Positions 31,814 through 41,469 of a DNA stretch of 64,000 nucleotides are shown in pieces. The first letter of the stretch is position 1, and each line of letters opens with the position of its first letter. Origin of the DNA: an uncultured Bacilli bacterium (GTDB lineage Bacteria > Bacillota_I > Bacilli_A > RF39 > UBA660); contig CAJUTK010000001.1 in assembly GCA_910589375.1 (NCBI GenBank), positions 1-64,000 of the forward strand, written 5' to 3'. The notes beneath the pieces were generated by a model, which was not told the origin of the DNA, searched no databases, and was given only the letters and a program-made list of their open reading frames with translations. The position numbers were made by a program, and so were the translations under genes.

Positions 31814-32823
31814 ATGCCAGAATATATATGTACAATGGGTCCTAGCATTTCTAGTTTAGAAAAAATTATAGAACTATATCACTTAGGCCTTAGAACCATC
31901 CGATTTAATATGTCTCATATAGATTATGATATCAATGAAATACTAAAAATGATACAACAAGCTGAAAAAGAAGTAAATGGAAAAATATTTACACTATTAG
32001 ATACTCGTGGATCTGAAATTAGAATAAAAGTTCCTTTTACTAGACAAATTCATAAGGGAGATATATTAACATTAGGAATAGACTTTTTTATCAATATTCC
32101 TTATAGCGGTCTTATATTATCTGATGATATTATACAAATTGATGACGGAAAAATAAAGCTTAAAGTACTTGCTAGCAGTGGCGAACTAATTACTGTAATG
32201 GCGCTTACCAATGGCAAATTAAAAAATGAAGCAGGTATGTATCTAGAAAGATTATCTAGTGCCTTACCTTTTCTATCGGAGGAAGATATTAAACACTTTC
32301 ATCTTGCTTTTTCTAATAATCTTGATTGGGTTGCCTGCTCATTTGTAAGAACTGAAGAAGATATCCAAAGAGTATTAGAAATTAAAAGAATATATCCTAA
32401 CTGCCAAACTAAAATAATGGCTAAAATTGAAACAAAAGAAGCTGTCTTAAACCTTGATAAAATTATTCAGATTAGTGATGGAATTATGATTGCTACAGGG
32501 GACTTAGGAGTTTCTTTCCCTCTTCACTTAATTGCTACATTAGAAGAATATATTGCACAAAAAGCAATCTCTAAAGAAACTGTTCTTACTATTGGTACTG
32601 GTTTTTTACGTTCCATGAAGCAAAGAAGTTTTCCAGAAAGAGCAGAGGTAACGGATTTGTATCAAGATTCCATTTTACAAATAAAATTATGTTTAGTGGA
32701 GAAACAGCAATTGCTGATGACCCAAGCAGTATTCTAAGAACAGCCAATTTAATATATGATTCTTTAGCAAGCGAATCTATACATGAATTGAAAGTAAAAA
32801 AATATGAAACAGCAAATAATTAG
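31814..32823 (+). pseudogene. Pyruvate kinase-like gene, frameshifted and short
   Basis: The first frame covers the pyruvate kinase barrel: MGPSISSLEKIIELYHLGLR, FTLLDTRGSEIRI, KIMAKIETKEAVLNLDKII, GIMIATGDLGVSFPLHLIA and RAEVTDL. After about codon 300 the frame is lost; the neighbouring frame supplies IMFSGETAIADDPSSILRTA, the expected next block, ending at TAG 32821. One missing base around 32665-32690 explains it. Even repaired (336 residues) it lacks the C-terminal domain of normal pyruvate kinases (about 470 residues), so it was already a short paralogue. ATG 31814 is chosen for the AGGGGG site nine bases upstream. Confidence 0.8.
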
Positions 32824-32838
32824 ATAGGAGTTAAAATT

Positions 32839-33363
32839 ATGGAAGAAAAAATTGCATTTTATTTTGAAGAAAAAGGAGCTTACGCTCCAAGAGAAGGATT
32901 CCCTTTTGTAACAAGAAAAAATATTGCCGCTATAGTAAAGTTTCAAAGTCAATATTTATTTCTTTCATGGAATGAAGTTGCTTATGATGGATCTTTAGTA
33001 ACGGGAGGAATCGATGATGGAGAAGATAAAGAATCTGCTGTAAAAAGAGAAGTAGAGGAAGAAACTGGATACTTTGATATAGAATCTGTTACACCAGTAG
33101 ATGCTATTAATGTATCAAGATTCTTTGTAGAGCATAAAGGTCAAAACAGAGAAGCTTATTATTACCCTTATCTTGTAACCCTTAAATCATTAAATCAAAG
33201 ATCTGTTGATGCTTATGAGAAAAAGGAGCACTCTTGTTCTTGGGTAAATGCTGATGATTTAGATAGTGTAAATCTATTTGAAAATCATAGAAAAATGTTA
33301 GAAGCTGCTTTAGCAATGGAAAAAAATAAAAATAAAGTAAAGAAAATAGAACATTCATCATAA
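32839..33363 (+). CDS. Nudix hydrolase
   Basis: 174 residues. The Nudix box GGIDDGEDKESAVKREVEEE followed by TGYF has the G-x5-E-x7-REVxEExG pattern near residues 56-80. The N-terminal AYAPREGFPFVTRKNIAAIV and the C-terminal basic tail are not typical of a named subfamily, so the substrate (a nucleoside diphosphate derivative) is unspecified. TAGGAGTTAAAATT precedes the ATG, 15 nt after the frameshifted kinase gene. Confidence 0.9.
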   Translation: MEEKIAFYFEEKGAYAPREGFPFVTRKNIAAIVKFQSQYLFLSWNEVAYDGSLVTGGIDDGEDKESAVKREVEEETGYFDIESVTPVDAINVSRFFVEHKGQNREAYYYPYLVTLKSLNQRSVDAYEKKEHSCSWVNADDLDSVNLFENHRKMLEAALAMEKNKNKVKKIEHSS

Positions 33364-33402
33364 AATAAAAACTTTAGTTGAAATAACTAAAGTTTTATTT
33401 TT
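33363..33402. terminator. Bidirectional terminator
   Basis: AAAACTTTAGTT / AACTAAAGTTTT stem with further A/T pairs, between convergent genes. Confidence 0.85.
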
Positions 33403-36235
33403 GCAATTTTTTCCTTATCATTCTTTTTACTTTTGGACTACTATTCTTTAGAAAAGGAACTTCGTTCAATAACTGTAATGCAGAATCTAATTCACCGTCA
33501 CTATTAAAATTTCGTTCTGTTAATTCCCTTCTTATTTCTTTTAATTCTTCAATAGAGAAACTACCAAATTCTTTTTCCACTATTTCTGCTAATTCTAATG
33601 GTGTTCTATCCACTGGCAAGGTTAAACCACCATATAAACTCTCTTTTAATTTCGCATAAGACTCCTCTATATCACTAGCTGTTAATACTTTTTTCACCTT
33701 TGAAACCTTTATACGAATTTTTACCTTTCTTCCTAATAATTTACTTACTAAATAGCCAGAAAAAGTAACTAACGCATAAAGTGGAATATGGTTTTGAACT
33801 CCCCAGCGAATAATATTTGCAAGCATTTCGTTTTCCTCTAGCTTATCATCAGAACTACTAAGAGAAATATCTACAATTTTGCCATCTTCACTCATTGCCC
33901 ATGCATGGCCCTCATTTTCTAAAATATATTCATCATTTTGATTAAGATATCCAACTGTATAAATGAGTTCATCATCAGTACCTACTACTAAAGTAGCAGC
34001 CAAATTACAAATAAGCGAATCCATAGAAGCAACTTTTTCAAAAAACTTTTTCTCATTAAACCATTTAATTCTCCATGACAAACCAGCATCTTTAATTGGA
34101 GTAAGAGAATAACTTTTACTAGCAATCGCATTATAAATCTCAATATCAGTTGCTGTTTCTGGTAGTCCTAATCCTTTTATAATAGCATTTCTAATATCTT
34201 CTGGAGAATTACTTGTATAAGATCCTGTTTTTTCCATATCTTCTACGAAAGCATTAGAACCATAACCTATTCCATAAACATAAACAACTCTTGGATTGCT
34301 CATGGATCTTAATATTTCTGATTCTTCATTAGAAATATTATTACCAGTAACAGCCATACGGCTACCGTCTATCATAAATCTTTTAAGTTTATCATCTTCA
34401 TCATATATATAAATTCTTGATAAAACATAATTACTAGCTTCTCTTCCTGTTCCTATTGGATAAAAAGTTTTAGGAAAGGATATTTGATTTTCTACAATAA
34501 GTTTATTTAAAATTTCTCTTTCAAGATGCCAACTGACTTCAAAGAGTTCTTCCACCTTTCCAAAGTCATCCATAGTAATATTTTTACTTTCTGTAAAATA
34601 ATTCATTCTACCATCTTGATATTCCCCTTTGGTAGCATAATCACTCGCAAAATAAGTAGGTAATTCTACATCTTGGATTCGATCTACGGTCGCTAAAAGC
34701 TTATTGCTATTAGCTAAACCTTCAGAAGCATCTCCAGTACCTTCTATCATAAATTTTGAAAAATCTGAAACACCTTCATAGATAAAAGAAAACAAACGAT
34801 CTATTATTTTTTCTTCAAATTCATAGGACTTAACATAAGGATCTACAACAGTATTTATCAGATTTGATAAAATATCCTCATCTTCATTTTGGAAAGCAAG
34901 TTGCTGGATAAATGAAAAACCAGCACCTGTAGCAAGCATAACTACTACTAGAAAAAAAGATACAATTGCATTAGCAATAAGATGACTCAGACCTTTATAT
35001 CTTTTATCCGTTTTTCTATAAAGCCCAGGTATTTTATCAACTCTTTTGCTTTTTTTAGCTTGGAACATATTATAGATATAGTCATAAAAACTATAACTTG
35101 CTTCTTTACTAAATTCTTTTATTTTAACACTTTGACATATGTATAAATGAAGAGCACTCATACAGAGAACTTCTTGATTATCCCCTTTATTCTTTATCTC
35201 TCTTAAAAGAGCTTTATAATCTAATATTCCTAAATAATCATATAAAGTAGTAACAATATTACTAACAACTTCTCCATTGCTTTTAGTAGATATAACATTT
35301 ACATATCCATCTTTAATAGTAATACTTTGATAAAGCTTTCCATACTCTTTATCTTTATAGGAACTATCACTATTCATAAGAAGATTAAGTCTACTACTAA
35401 CAACACTTCTTAAGTTTAATAAATCACCCTTACTAAAAAATGTAGCAATAGCCTTTTTTACTGTTATATCTTCTATTTTATTTCCCAAGTCTTCTACTAC
35501 TTTTTTACTAATTCTTACTACTTCTAATTGTTTTATTAACTTACGTAAATCATCTTTATTTAAAAGTAATAAATAAGAAGAAAAAGTACGTTCAACATCA
35601 TAAGAACAATTAAGACGGTCCTCTTCCTCAAAGGAGGATATAGAGCTTTTCTCAGAAATATCACAATCCAGTACCTTCCTCATAGTAGTATGAGAGTAAG
35701 AAGTTAAATCTACATCTGGAAATACACTAATAACATCATTTTCATTTAATAAAATTTCATCTAATTGATATAAATCACAAAAAGCCAATATTTTCTTCAA
35801 ATCTTCTAAATATTCTTCCATAATCATATTAGAATTTTCATAAAAAACAGATAATATAGGATGTCTAGAACGTTGAAAAGCAGTAGCAGACTTTTCAGCA
35901 ATTCTTATTATGGAAGGAATTTCTTCTGAATCTAAAGTCATATCAGCAAGTATATTAAAAATATGCTTACTTTTTATAATATCTATATTGACCCCTAATA
36001 TTTGTCTAATCTTATCTTGTGCTTTTTTTACTTCACGAATCGGAGAAAAAAGAGAACGAACTTTTTCACCTACTCTAACCCCTGCATATAAAATACGAGA
36101 AAAAAGAAGGATATGATTTCTTACAAAACTATGTCTTTGAAATTTTACGCCTTCTCTTTCTGCAATAGTATCATAGATATCACCTTTTTTTAAAATAGTA
36201 TCTAAACATTCTTTTACGACTTCAACATCATTCAT
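33395..36235 (-). CDS. Large membrane protein with TgpA-like transglutaminase and DUF4129-like regions
   Basis: 946 residues. About 410 N-terminal residues are cytoplasmic, helical and unlike any family I know. A transmembrane helix lies near 425-450 (NAIVSFFLVVVMLATGAGFS). The extracytoplasmic region ends in a transglutaminase-like core with Cys in MDSLICNLAATLVVG, His in ENEGHAWAMSEDG and Asp in KIVDISL. A second helix near 833-852 (HIPLYALVTFSGYLVSKLLG) leads to a cytoplasmic tail, YAKLKESLYGGLTLPVDRTP then LELAEIVEKEF, which is the DUF4129 pattern of TgpA proteins. The MoxR gene lies 9 nt upstream in the same operon. Substrate unknown. Confidence 0.75.
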   Translation of the reverse strand: MNDVEVVKECLDTILKKGDIYDTIAEREGVKFQRHSFVRNHILLFSRILYAGVRVGEKVRSLFSPIREVKKAQDKIRQILGVNIDIIKSKHIFNILADMTLDSEEIPSIIRIAEKSATAFQRSRHPILSVFYENSNMIMEEYLEDLKKILAFCDLYQLDEILLNENDVISVFPDVDLTSYSHTTMRKVLDCDISEKSSISSFEEEDRLNCSYDVERTFSSYLLLLNKDDLRKLIKQLEVVRISKKVVEDLGNKIEDITVKKAIATFFSKGDLLNLRSVVSSRLNLLMNSDSSYKDKEYGKLYQSITIKDGYVNVISTKSNGEVVSNIVTTLYDYLGILDYKALLREIKNKGDNQEVLCMSALHLYICQSVKIKEFSKEASYSFYDYIYNMFQAKKSKRVDKIPGLYRKTDKRYKGLSHLIANAIVSFFLVVVMLATGAGFSFIQQLAFQNEDEDILSNLINTVVDPYVKSYEFEEKIIDRLFSFIYEGVSDFSKFMIEGTGDASEGLANSNKLLATVDRIQDVELPTYFASDYATKGEYQDGRMNYFTESKNITMDDFGKVEELFEVSWHLEREILNKLIVENQISFPKTFYPIGTGREASNYVLSRIYIYDEDDKLKRFMIDGSRMAVTGNNISNEESEILRSMSNPRVVYVYGIGYGSNAFVEDMEKTGSYTSNSPEDIRNAIIKGLGLPETATDIEIYNAIASKSYSLTPIKDAGLSWRIKWFNEKKFFEKVASMDSLICNLAATLVVGTDDELIYTVGYLNQNDEYILENEGHAWAMSEDGKIVDISLSSSDDKLEENEMLANIIRWGVQNHIPLYALVTFSGYLVSKLLGRKVKIRIKVSKVKKVLTASDIEESYAKLKESLYGGLTLPVDRTPLELAEIVEKEFGSFSIEELKEIRRELTERNFNSDGELDSALQLLNEVPFLKNSSPKVKRMIRKKLQK

Positions 36236-36244
36236 AAATACCTC

Positions 36245-37168
36245 TTAAAAAAATTTACGTCTAATAGAATTAATTTTATTTTTAGCATCATCAAACTTAT
36301 CTATTACTTCTTTGTCCCCTATTTTAGCAACATTTTGATTAATTCTATGCATATACACATAATTTAAAAAGTCGATAATATCAGTTGGTAAAAGGTATGT
36401 TCTCTGTTGAGTAAGAGCATATAGTTTTACTAGTCTTAAAGCATATTTATGAGCTCTAATATTAGAACCTGCAAATAAAGGTTGATTATCTAATATCATT
36501 TTATCTATTACATTAAATACTTTCATCATGAGATCCTCATCTTTTTCGCTCATTGGAAAATCATCAATAACCCTTTTAGTAGCTGTGACATGTCTCATAT
36601 CGATATCCAAACCGCTTGCTGGTGAAAAGCCTCTAAAAAGCAATGCTCTTTTTTCTGCTTCTGTTAAACTGTCAAAATAAATATTTACATCAAATCTGTC
36701 ATATACTGCTTGTGGGACATTAAAAATACCTGCTATATCAGTACTATTTTGTGTTGCCAATACATAAAAATCATGAAAAGGAATTTTTACTCCATCAACA
36801 GTCATTTGATTTTCAGCAAAAAGTTCTATAAAAGTAGATTGTAATTTTCCACTTGCTCTATTGAATTCATCTACTTGTAAAAGAGACATATCTGTTTTAT
36901 GTCTTAACTGTTCTTGTACATCACTTGGAATCATATCAGATGTAACAGAAATTCTTTCACTTTTAAATCCAGTCGCTAAAAAATTAGATAAGGTTGTCTT
37001 ACCTACACCTGTATTACCTGTAAGTAAAATTCTACTATTAGTATCACACAATATAGAAGAAGCGACTATCTTTTTTACCCTATCTTGTCCTACTAAAACA
37101 TGGTCTAATGTATTAATCATAGCATCATATACCATTGCTACCCCATTTAAAGTTCTTTTGGTTATCAT
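36245..37168 (-). CDS. MoxR family AAA ATPase
   Basis: 307 residues: Walker A GNTGVGKTTLSNFLATG at about 50, Walker B LLQVDEFNRASGKLQSTFIE, a MoxR insert (DGVKIPFHDFYVLATQNSTD) and Arg finger VYDRFDVNIYF. MoxR ATPases act as chaperones for assembly or activation of partner complexes, often with DUF58 and TgpA-like transglutaminases. Here the only partner is the large protein encoded 9 nt downstream. AAGGGGGACAAAA precedes the ATG. Confidence 0.92.
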   Translation of the reverse strand: MITKRTLNGVAMVYDAMINTLDHVLVGQDRVKKIVASSILCDTNSRILLTGNTGVGKTTLSNFLATGFKSERISVTSDMIPSDVQEQLRHKTDMSLLQVDEFNRASGKLQSTFIELFAENQMTVDGVKIPFHDFYVLATQNSTDIAGIFNVPQAVYDRFDVNIYFDSLTEAEKRALLFRGFSPASGLDIDMRHVTATKRVIDDFPMSEKDEDLMMKVFNVIDKMILDNQPLFAGSNIRAHKYALRLVKLYALTQQRTYLLPTDIIDFLNYVYMHRINQNVAKIGDKEVIDKFDDAKNKINSIRRKFF

Positions 37169-37272
37169 TTTTGTCCCCCTTTAGCGCACCTTATAGTATC
37201 ATTTTGTACGAATTTTGTCAACAACTATAAAAAATAATGTTATAATAACAATAAGAAAATAAGGTGAAATGT

Positions 37273-37965
37273 ATGAACGCATTTGATGAACAATTTAGTA
37301 AAATAGAAAATTTATCTCCCAGTAAAGAAAAAACAAAATTAATAGAAAGCATGTTTCATAGTTCCATTTGGAATCAATTAGATACTAATCAAAAAATTAG
37401 ACTATTAGAATTGTTGGAGATAGATTTTGCGGATCAAGAAAATAGAAAACCTAATAAAATAGAAGTTTGGCAAAAGCTTCCTTTTATAGCATGTGCATCT
37501 TTTCCCTTTAGTAACTCTATTAAAATTTCTAAACACCATTTAGAAACTATGGGTACTAAAAGCAATGCAAAATTTTATTGTGCTATTAAACATGAGCATG
37601 AACACTTTAATCAGTACTATGATTCTATCAGTACTAAAAAAGACTCTAAAACAGAAGAAATGCGAATAAATCTTAATTCTTTAATTCCATATAGTGGAAA
37701 AACGGCTACCAAATATATTGAATACCGTCTTCAACCAACAGAATATTATGCCCATAAAATATCAGAGGAAAAAACAAAAGAAGTATTTGAACGATTAATA
37801 ACTGAATTTGGGCCTGATGAAGGCTATGAAAAATGGGACCAGGAAGAAGTGGTTCCACTTGACTTATTAGTACAGCTTTATAACGAAGAAAATAACACTA
37901 ATTTTTCATTTGAAGAATTATATCAAAAAATATTTTCTAGTCTAACAGAAAAGTATCAAAAATAG
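37273..37965 (+). CDS. Small zincin-like protein (HEHEH motif)
   Basis: 230 residues. FYCAIKHEHEHFNQYYDSIS carries HExxH near residue 115 and EYRLQPTEYYAHK about 40 residues later offers a glutamate as third ligand, as in gluzincins; otherwise the family is not recognised. No signal peptide. ATG 37273 follows AAGGTGAAATGT; the in-frame GTG at 37264 overlaps that ribosome site and is rejected. Not linked to the divergent MoxR gene. Confidence 0.62.
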   Translation: MNAFDEQFSKIENLSPSKEKTKLIESMFHSSIWNQLDTNQKIRLLELLEIDFADQENRKPNKIEVWQKLPFIACASFPFSNSIKISKHHLETMGTKSNAKFYCAIKHEHEHFNQYYDSISTKKDSKTEEMRINLNSLIPYSGKTATKYIEYRLQPTEYYAHKISEEKTKEVFERLITEFGPDEGYEKWDQEEVVPLDLLVQLYNEENNTNFSFEELYQKIFSSLTEKYQK

Positions 37966-37988
37966 ATAAATACCAACATCTATTTTTT
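37959..37988 (+). terminator. Terminator of the zincin-like gene
   Basis: AATAGAT / ATCTATT stem with a 10-nt loop and a T8 tract. Confidence 0.65.
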
Positions 37989-38019
37989 TATTGTCATAAA
38001 ATAAAGTGGAGGTGTAATT

Positions 38020-38829
38020 ATGAGAAGAGGAATAGACGTTTCCTCCTATCAAGGTAAAATTGATTGGGAAAAAGTAAAACCTTACATTGACTTTGCTATT
38101 ATTCGTTGTGGATTCGGAAATAACTTACGTAGTCAAGATGATGTTTACTATGAACGGAATGTTGAGATGTGTAAACGATTAAACATTCCTTTTGGTGTAT
38201 ATTTATATAGCTATGCAACCACACTAGACGATGCTAGAAGTGAGGTAGAACACACATTACGTTTAATTCGTAATAAGAAATTAGAATACCCAGTATTTTT
38301 AGATGTTGAAAGTAAAAGACAAATGTCTCTACCAAAACAAGATTTAATAGACATTGTAAAATACTATTGCAAAGAACTTGAAAAAGAAGGATATTATGTT
38401 GGGATATATGCTAGTTTAGATAGATTTAGAAGTAACCTAGATTCCAAAGAATTAGATTCATTTGATAAATGGGTAGCTGAATGGAGTGATGATTTTAGCT
38501 ATAAAGGAAAAGCTGGAATGTGGCAGCACACTTCATATGAAGAATTAGCAGGTATCCGCACAAGAGTAGATGGAGATATCTCTTTTCTAGATTATCCTAA
38601 AATTATAAGAGAAGCAGGGCTCAATCATTTATCAGATTTAAAATATAAAAAAGGAGACAGATTACAGCTAACTGGAGAAATTTATGAAGATAGTAATGCA
38701 TTAAAAGTAAAAGAAAAAGTATGTGATGAAACAGTTACTATAGAAAGTGTAGAAGCTAATCATCCTGCTCCCTATAAAATTGAAAAAGGATATGTAAAAG
38801 AAAAAGAACTTTTTAAAAAATGTGAATAA
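38020..38829 (+). CDS. GH25 family lysozyme
   Basis: 269 residues. RRGIDVSSYQGKIDWEKVK with the catalytic-site Asp near residue 6, YPVFLDVESKRQMSLP with the Asp/Glu pair near 90 and GMWQHTSYEELAGI near 165 are typical of glycoside hydrolase 25, which cleaves peptidoglycan between MurNAc and GlcNAc. A C-terminal segment of about 65 residues may be an SH3-like binding module. No signal peptide is present, so release would need lysis, a holin or sporulation compartments. GGAGGTGTAATT precedes the ATG. Confidence 0.92.
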   Translation: MRRGIDVSSYQGKIDWEKVKPYIDFAIIRCGFGNNLRSQDDVYYERNVEMCKRLNIPFGVYLYSYATTLDDARSEVEHTLRLIRNKKLEYPVFLDVESKRQMSLPKQDLIDIVKYYCKELEKEGYYVGIYASLDRFRSNLDSKELDSFDKWVAEWSDDFSYKGKAGMWQHTSYEELAGIRTRVDGDISFLDYPKIIREAGLNHLSDLKYKKGDRLQLTGEIYEDSNALKVKEKVCDETVTIESVEANHPAPYKIEKGYVKEKELFKKCE

Positions 38830-38835
38830 AAAAAG

Positions 38836-38868
38836 GACTTATACACATAGTTGTGTATAAGTTTTTAT
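38836..38868 (+). terminator. Terminator of the GH25 gene
   Basis: ACTTATACACA / TGTGTATAAGT stem with T-rich tail. Confidence 0.8.
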
Positions 38869-38905
38869 TTTAGTAAATCGTGATATAATGGAATAGAGGT
38901 GAACT

Positions 38906-39847
38906 ATGAAAGTTTTATTATTTACGCATGAACAAGATATCGATGGTATGGGATGCGCTGTACTAGCAAACCATGCTTTTACAGATTTAGAAGTTGTACC
39001 TTGTAAAACATTTGAAATTACAAAGAAAGTACAAGAATATATTGATAACAAAAAAATAAATTCATTTGATAAAGTATTTGTAACTGATTTGTGTATTAAA
39101 GAACCCCTACTTACTAGTATTAATAAAAATAATGATTTAAAAGAAAAAATTCAAGTAATTGATCATCATAAATCAGAAATGGATGAAGGAAATGATCAAT
39201 ATGATTTCGTATCCATTATAGTGGAAGAAAACGGGAAAAAAGAATCTGGGACTAGTCTATTTTATAAATATTTATTAAAAAATAAATTCTTAAAACAAGA
39301 AAAATATTTAGATACTTTAGTAGAATGGACAAGACAATATGATGTTTGGGATTGGAAAATCGTAAACAATGTTCACGCAAGATATCTACACATCTTATTT
39401 GAAGAACTTGGATATGAAGAATATTTAAAAATCGCTAATAGCTTTATTCAACAAAAAGAAGTGTCATTTAATAATAAACATCTAGATATTATTCATCAAT
39501 TTGAAAAAAGATTAGAACAAGAAATAAATTCCATTCTGTCTAATATGAAAATTGTAGAAGTTCCTATCCAAAATAAAAATTATCGTATAGGATATGTTAT
39601 TTCCAATTATAAATATCGAAACGATATTAATGAATTTGTTATTCAGGATAATAAATATAATATTGATACTGTAGGTATGATTATGACAGATATGGATACT
39701 GTATCTTATCGTAATGTAAAAGATATTGATGCTAGTATTATTGCTTCCTATTTTGGAGGAAAGGGGCATAAAAATGCTGCCAGCAATCCTAAGAACAATG
39801 AAAAATTTAGAGACTTGATGAAACAAAATAATATCACTATTCCCTAA
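38906..39847 (+). CDS. DHH family phosphoesterase (NrnB-like)
   Basis: 313 residues. Motif I THEQDIDGMGCAVLANHAF with the DxDG metal site, motif II VTDLCIK, motif III IDHHKSE and the DHHA1 glycine motif FGGKGHKNAAS identify a DHH/DHHA1 phosphoesterase. Size and layout fit the NrnB/cyclic-nucleotide-type oligoribonucleases, which digest short RNAs or pAp. AGAGGTGAACT precedes the ATG with TATAAT 8 nt before GGTG. Confidence 0.9.
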   Translation: MKVLLFTHEQDIDGMGCAVLANHAFTDLEVVPCKTFEITKKVQEYIDNKKINSFDKVFVTDLCIKEPLLTSINKNNDLKEKIQVIDHHKSEMDEGNDQYDFVSIIVEENGKKESGTSLFYKYLLKNKFLKQEKYLDTLVEWTRQYDVWDWKIVNNVHARYLHILFEELGYEEYLKIANSFIQQKEVSFNNKHLDIIHQFEKRLEQEINSILSNMKIVEVPIQNKNYRIGYVISNYKYRNDINEFVIQDNKYNIDTVGMIMTDMDTVSYRNVKDIDASIIASYFGGKGHKNAASNPKNNEKFRDLMKQNNITIP

Positions 39848-39952
39848 AAAATGCACTGTAAATTTTACACTTTCGAATAATTATCTTTTTATTAAATTAC
39901 TTTTTATAATTATGTTTATTTATATTACACTTATTTTACGATGCTATGGTTC

Positions 39953-39971
39953 AGTCACTTAGAAGTCACTT
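39953..39971 (+). repeat. Direct repeat AGTCACTT at 11-nt spacing
   Basis: Two AGTCACTT copies (39953-39960 and 39964-39971) upstream of the 51-aa gene; one helical turn apart, so a possible regulator site. Confidence 0.4.
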
Positions 39972-40007
39972 TTTTCTGATAGAATTCTATCTAGAAAGAA
40001 GGATTTT

Positions 40008-40163
40008 ATGAGTACTATAGATGCCATTTTTATCATTTTCCTAGTAGCCGTTTTTCTAGTAGGAATTATTATTAATGGATATTTAGTATATCTATTTCCA
40101 TTTTCTAAAAAGAAAAAGAAACAATTGACAAATGATAAAAAAATAGATAAAATGAATTTGTAA
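40008..40163 (+). CDS. Small single-pass membrane protein (51 aa)
   Basis: MSTIDAIFIIFLVAVFLVGI starts the protein, giving one transmembrane helix over residues 5-32 followed by FPFSKKKKKQ and a polar Lys/Asp tail, so the N-terminus is likely outside and the basic tail inside. AGAAAGAAGGATTTT precedes the ATG. It ends 8 nt before the SAM riboswitch. Function unknown. Confidence 0.6.
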   Translation: MSTIDAIFIIFLVAVFLVGIIINGYLVYLFPFSKKKKKQLTNDKKIDKMNL

Positions 40164-40170
40164 ATAAAAA

Positions 40171-40300
40171 CCTTATGAAGAGAGACTGAGGGACAGGCCC
40201 TATGAAGTCCAGCAACCTATTAAGTTAGGTGCTAAATCCTGCGACGTTGTCGGAAGATGAGGAATATTCTTTAAAAGTAGAGAGTATTCTCTACTTTTTT
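40171..40300 (+). promoter_or_regulatory. SAM-I (S-box) riboswitch with terminator, upstream of metK
   Basis: The aptamer core AGAGAGACTGAGGGACAGGC then CCTATGAAGTCCAGCAACC matches the S-box consensus; P1 is CCTTAT (40171-40176) with ATGAGG (40257-40262). The expression platform is an intrinsic terminator AAAAGTAGAGA / TCTCTACTTTT (40273-40298) plus T run. GAATATTCT after P1 can pair with AGAGTATTC in the terminator stem as an antiterminator. SAM binding would stop metK transcription. Confidence 0.95.
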
Positions 40301-40326
40301 CTTGATAAGGAGTAAGGAGGTATTTT

Positions 40327-41469
40327 ATGAAAAAATTATTTACATCTGAATCTGTGACTTCTGGTCATCCTGATAAGATATGTGATCAAATAAGTGATGC
40401 TATCTTAGATGCTTACTTAAGTCAAGATAAAAATGCAAAAGTTGCTTGTGAAGTTTGTGTTCACAAAAATGGAGTTCTTATCATGGGAGAAGTTACTAGT
40501 CAAAATTTAGTAGATATTGAATCCATTGCTAGAGAAAAAATCATAGAAATTGGTTATGATAATGACTCCTTAGAATTTAATGGAGAAAAAGTTCCAATTA
40601 CTATTCATATGAATACACAATCACCTGATATTGCCTTAGGAGTTGAAAAAGAGGATATGGGGGCAGGAGATCAGGGAATGGTATTCGGTTATGCAACCAA
40701 TGAAACAGATAAATATTTACCTATGCCTATTTACTATGCACATGCTTTAGCTAAACAGTTAGAACTAGCACGAAAAAAGAAAATTCTGCCCTATCTTAGG
40801 CCTGATGGTAAAACACAAGTGACAGTAGAATATGAAAACGGTATTCCTAAAAGAATAGACAGTATTGTGATTGCCGCGCAGCATAATCCAGATATTTCTT
40901 TAGAGAAACTGAAAGAAGATATCAAAAGAGAAGTCATTTTTAAAATTATTCCTAAAAAGTTATTAGATGAAAAAAGTAATTACTATATCAATACTACAGG
41001 AAGATTTGTTTTAGGAGGACCAGCTAGTGATAGTGGTCTTACAGGAAGAAAAATTATAGTGGACACTTATGGTGGCTATGCTAGACATGGTGGTGGCGCT
41101 TTTTCAGGTAAAGATGCCTCTAAAGTAGATAGGAGTGGTGCTTACTATGCTAGATATGTAGCAAAAAATATAGTAGCTGCTGCTTTAGCAAAAGAAATAG
41201 AAATACAAGTTTCTTATGCCATTGGCTATTCTAAACCAGTATCCATTTCTATTAACACAAATGGAACAAATTCCATAGAAGAAGAAAAAATACTCGCTGT
41301 TATTAAGCAAGTATTTGATTTTTCTCCTAAACATATGATTACAGAACTAAAATTGGATACTCCTATTTATCAAGAAACTACTTGTTATGGACATTTTGGA
41401 AAAAATTTGCCATGGGAAAAATTAGATAAAATAGCCACAATAAAAGAAGTTCTTAAAAATTTAAAATAG
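40327..41469 (+). CDS. metK: S-adenosylmethionine synthetase
   Basis: 380 residues, standard length. TSESVTSGHPDKICDQISDA near the start, GAGDQGMVFGYA, GGPASDSGLTGRKIIVDTYG and GGGAFSGKDASKVDRSGAYY are the ATP, metal and methionine-site blocks. It joins Met and ATP to form SAM. Control is by the SAM riboswitch directly upstream. AAGGAGGTATTTT precedes the ATG. Its last 17 nt overlap the convergent DUF3298 gene. Confidence 0.97.
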   Translation: MKKLFTSESVTSGHPDKICDQISDAILDAYLSQDKNAKVACEVCVHKNGVLIMGEVTSQNLVDIESIAREKIIEIGYDNDSLEFNGEKVPITIHMNTQSPDIALGVEKEDMGAGDQGMVFGYATNETDKYLPMPIYYAHALAKQLELARKKKILPYLRPDGKTQVTVEYENGIPKRIDSIVIAAQHNPDISLEKLKEDIKREVIFKIIPKKLLDEKSNYYINTTGRFVLGGPASDSGLTGRKIIVDTYGGYARHGGGAFSGKDASKVDRSGAYYARYVAKNIVAAALAKEIEIQVSYAIGYSKPVSISINTNGTNSIEEEKILAVIKQVFDFSPKHMITELKLDTPIYQETTCYGHFGKNLPWEKLDKIATIKEVLKNLK

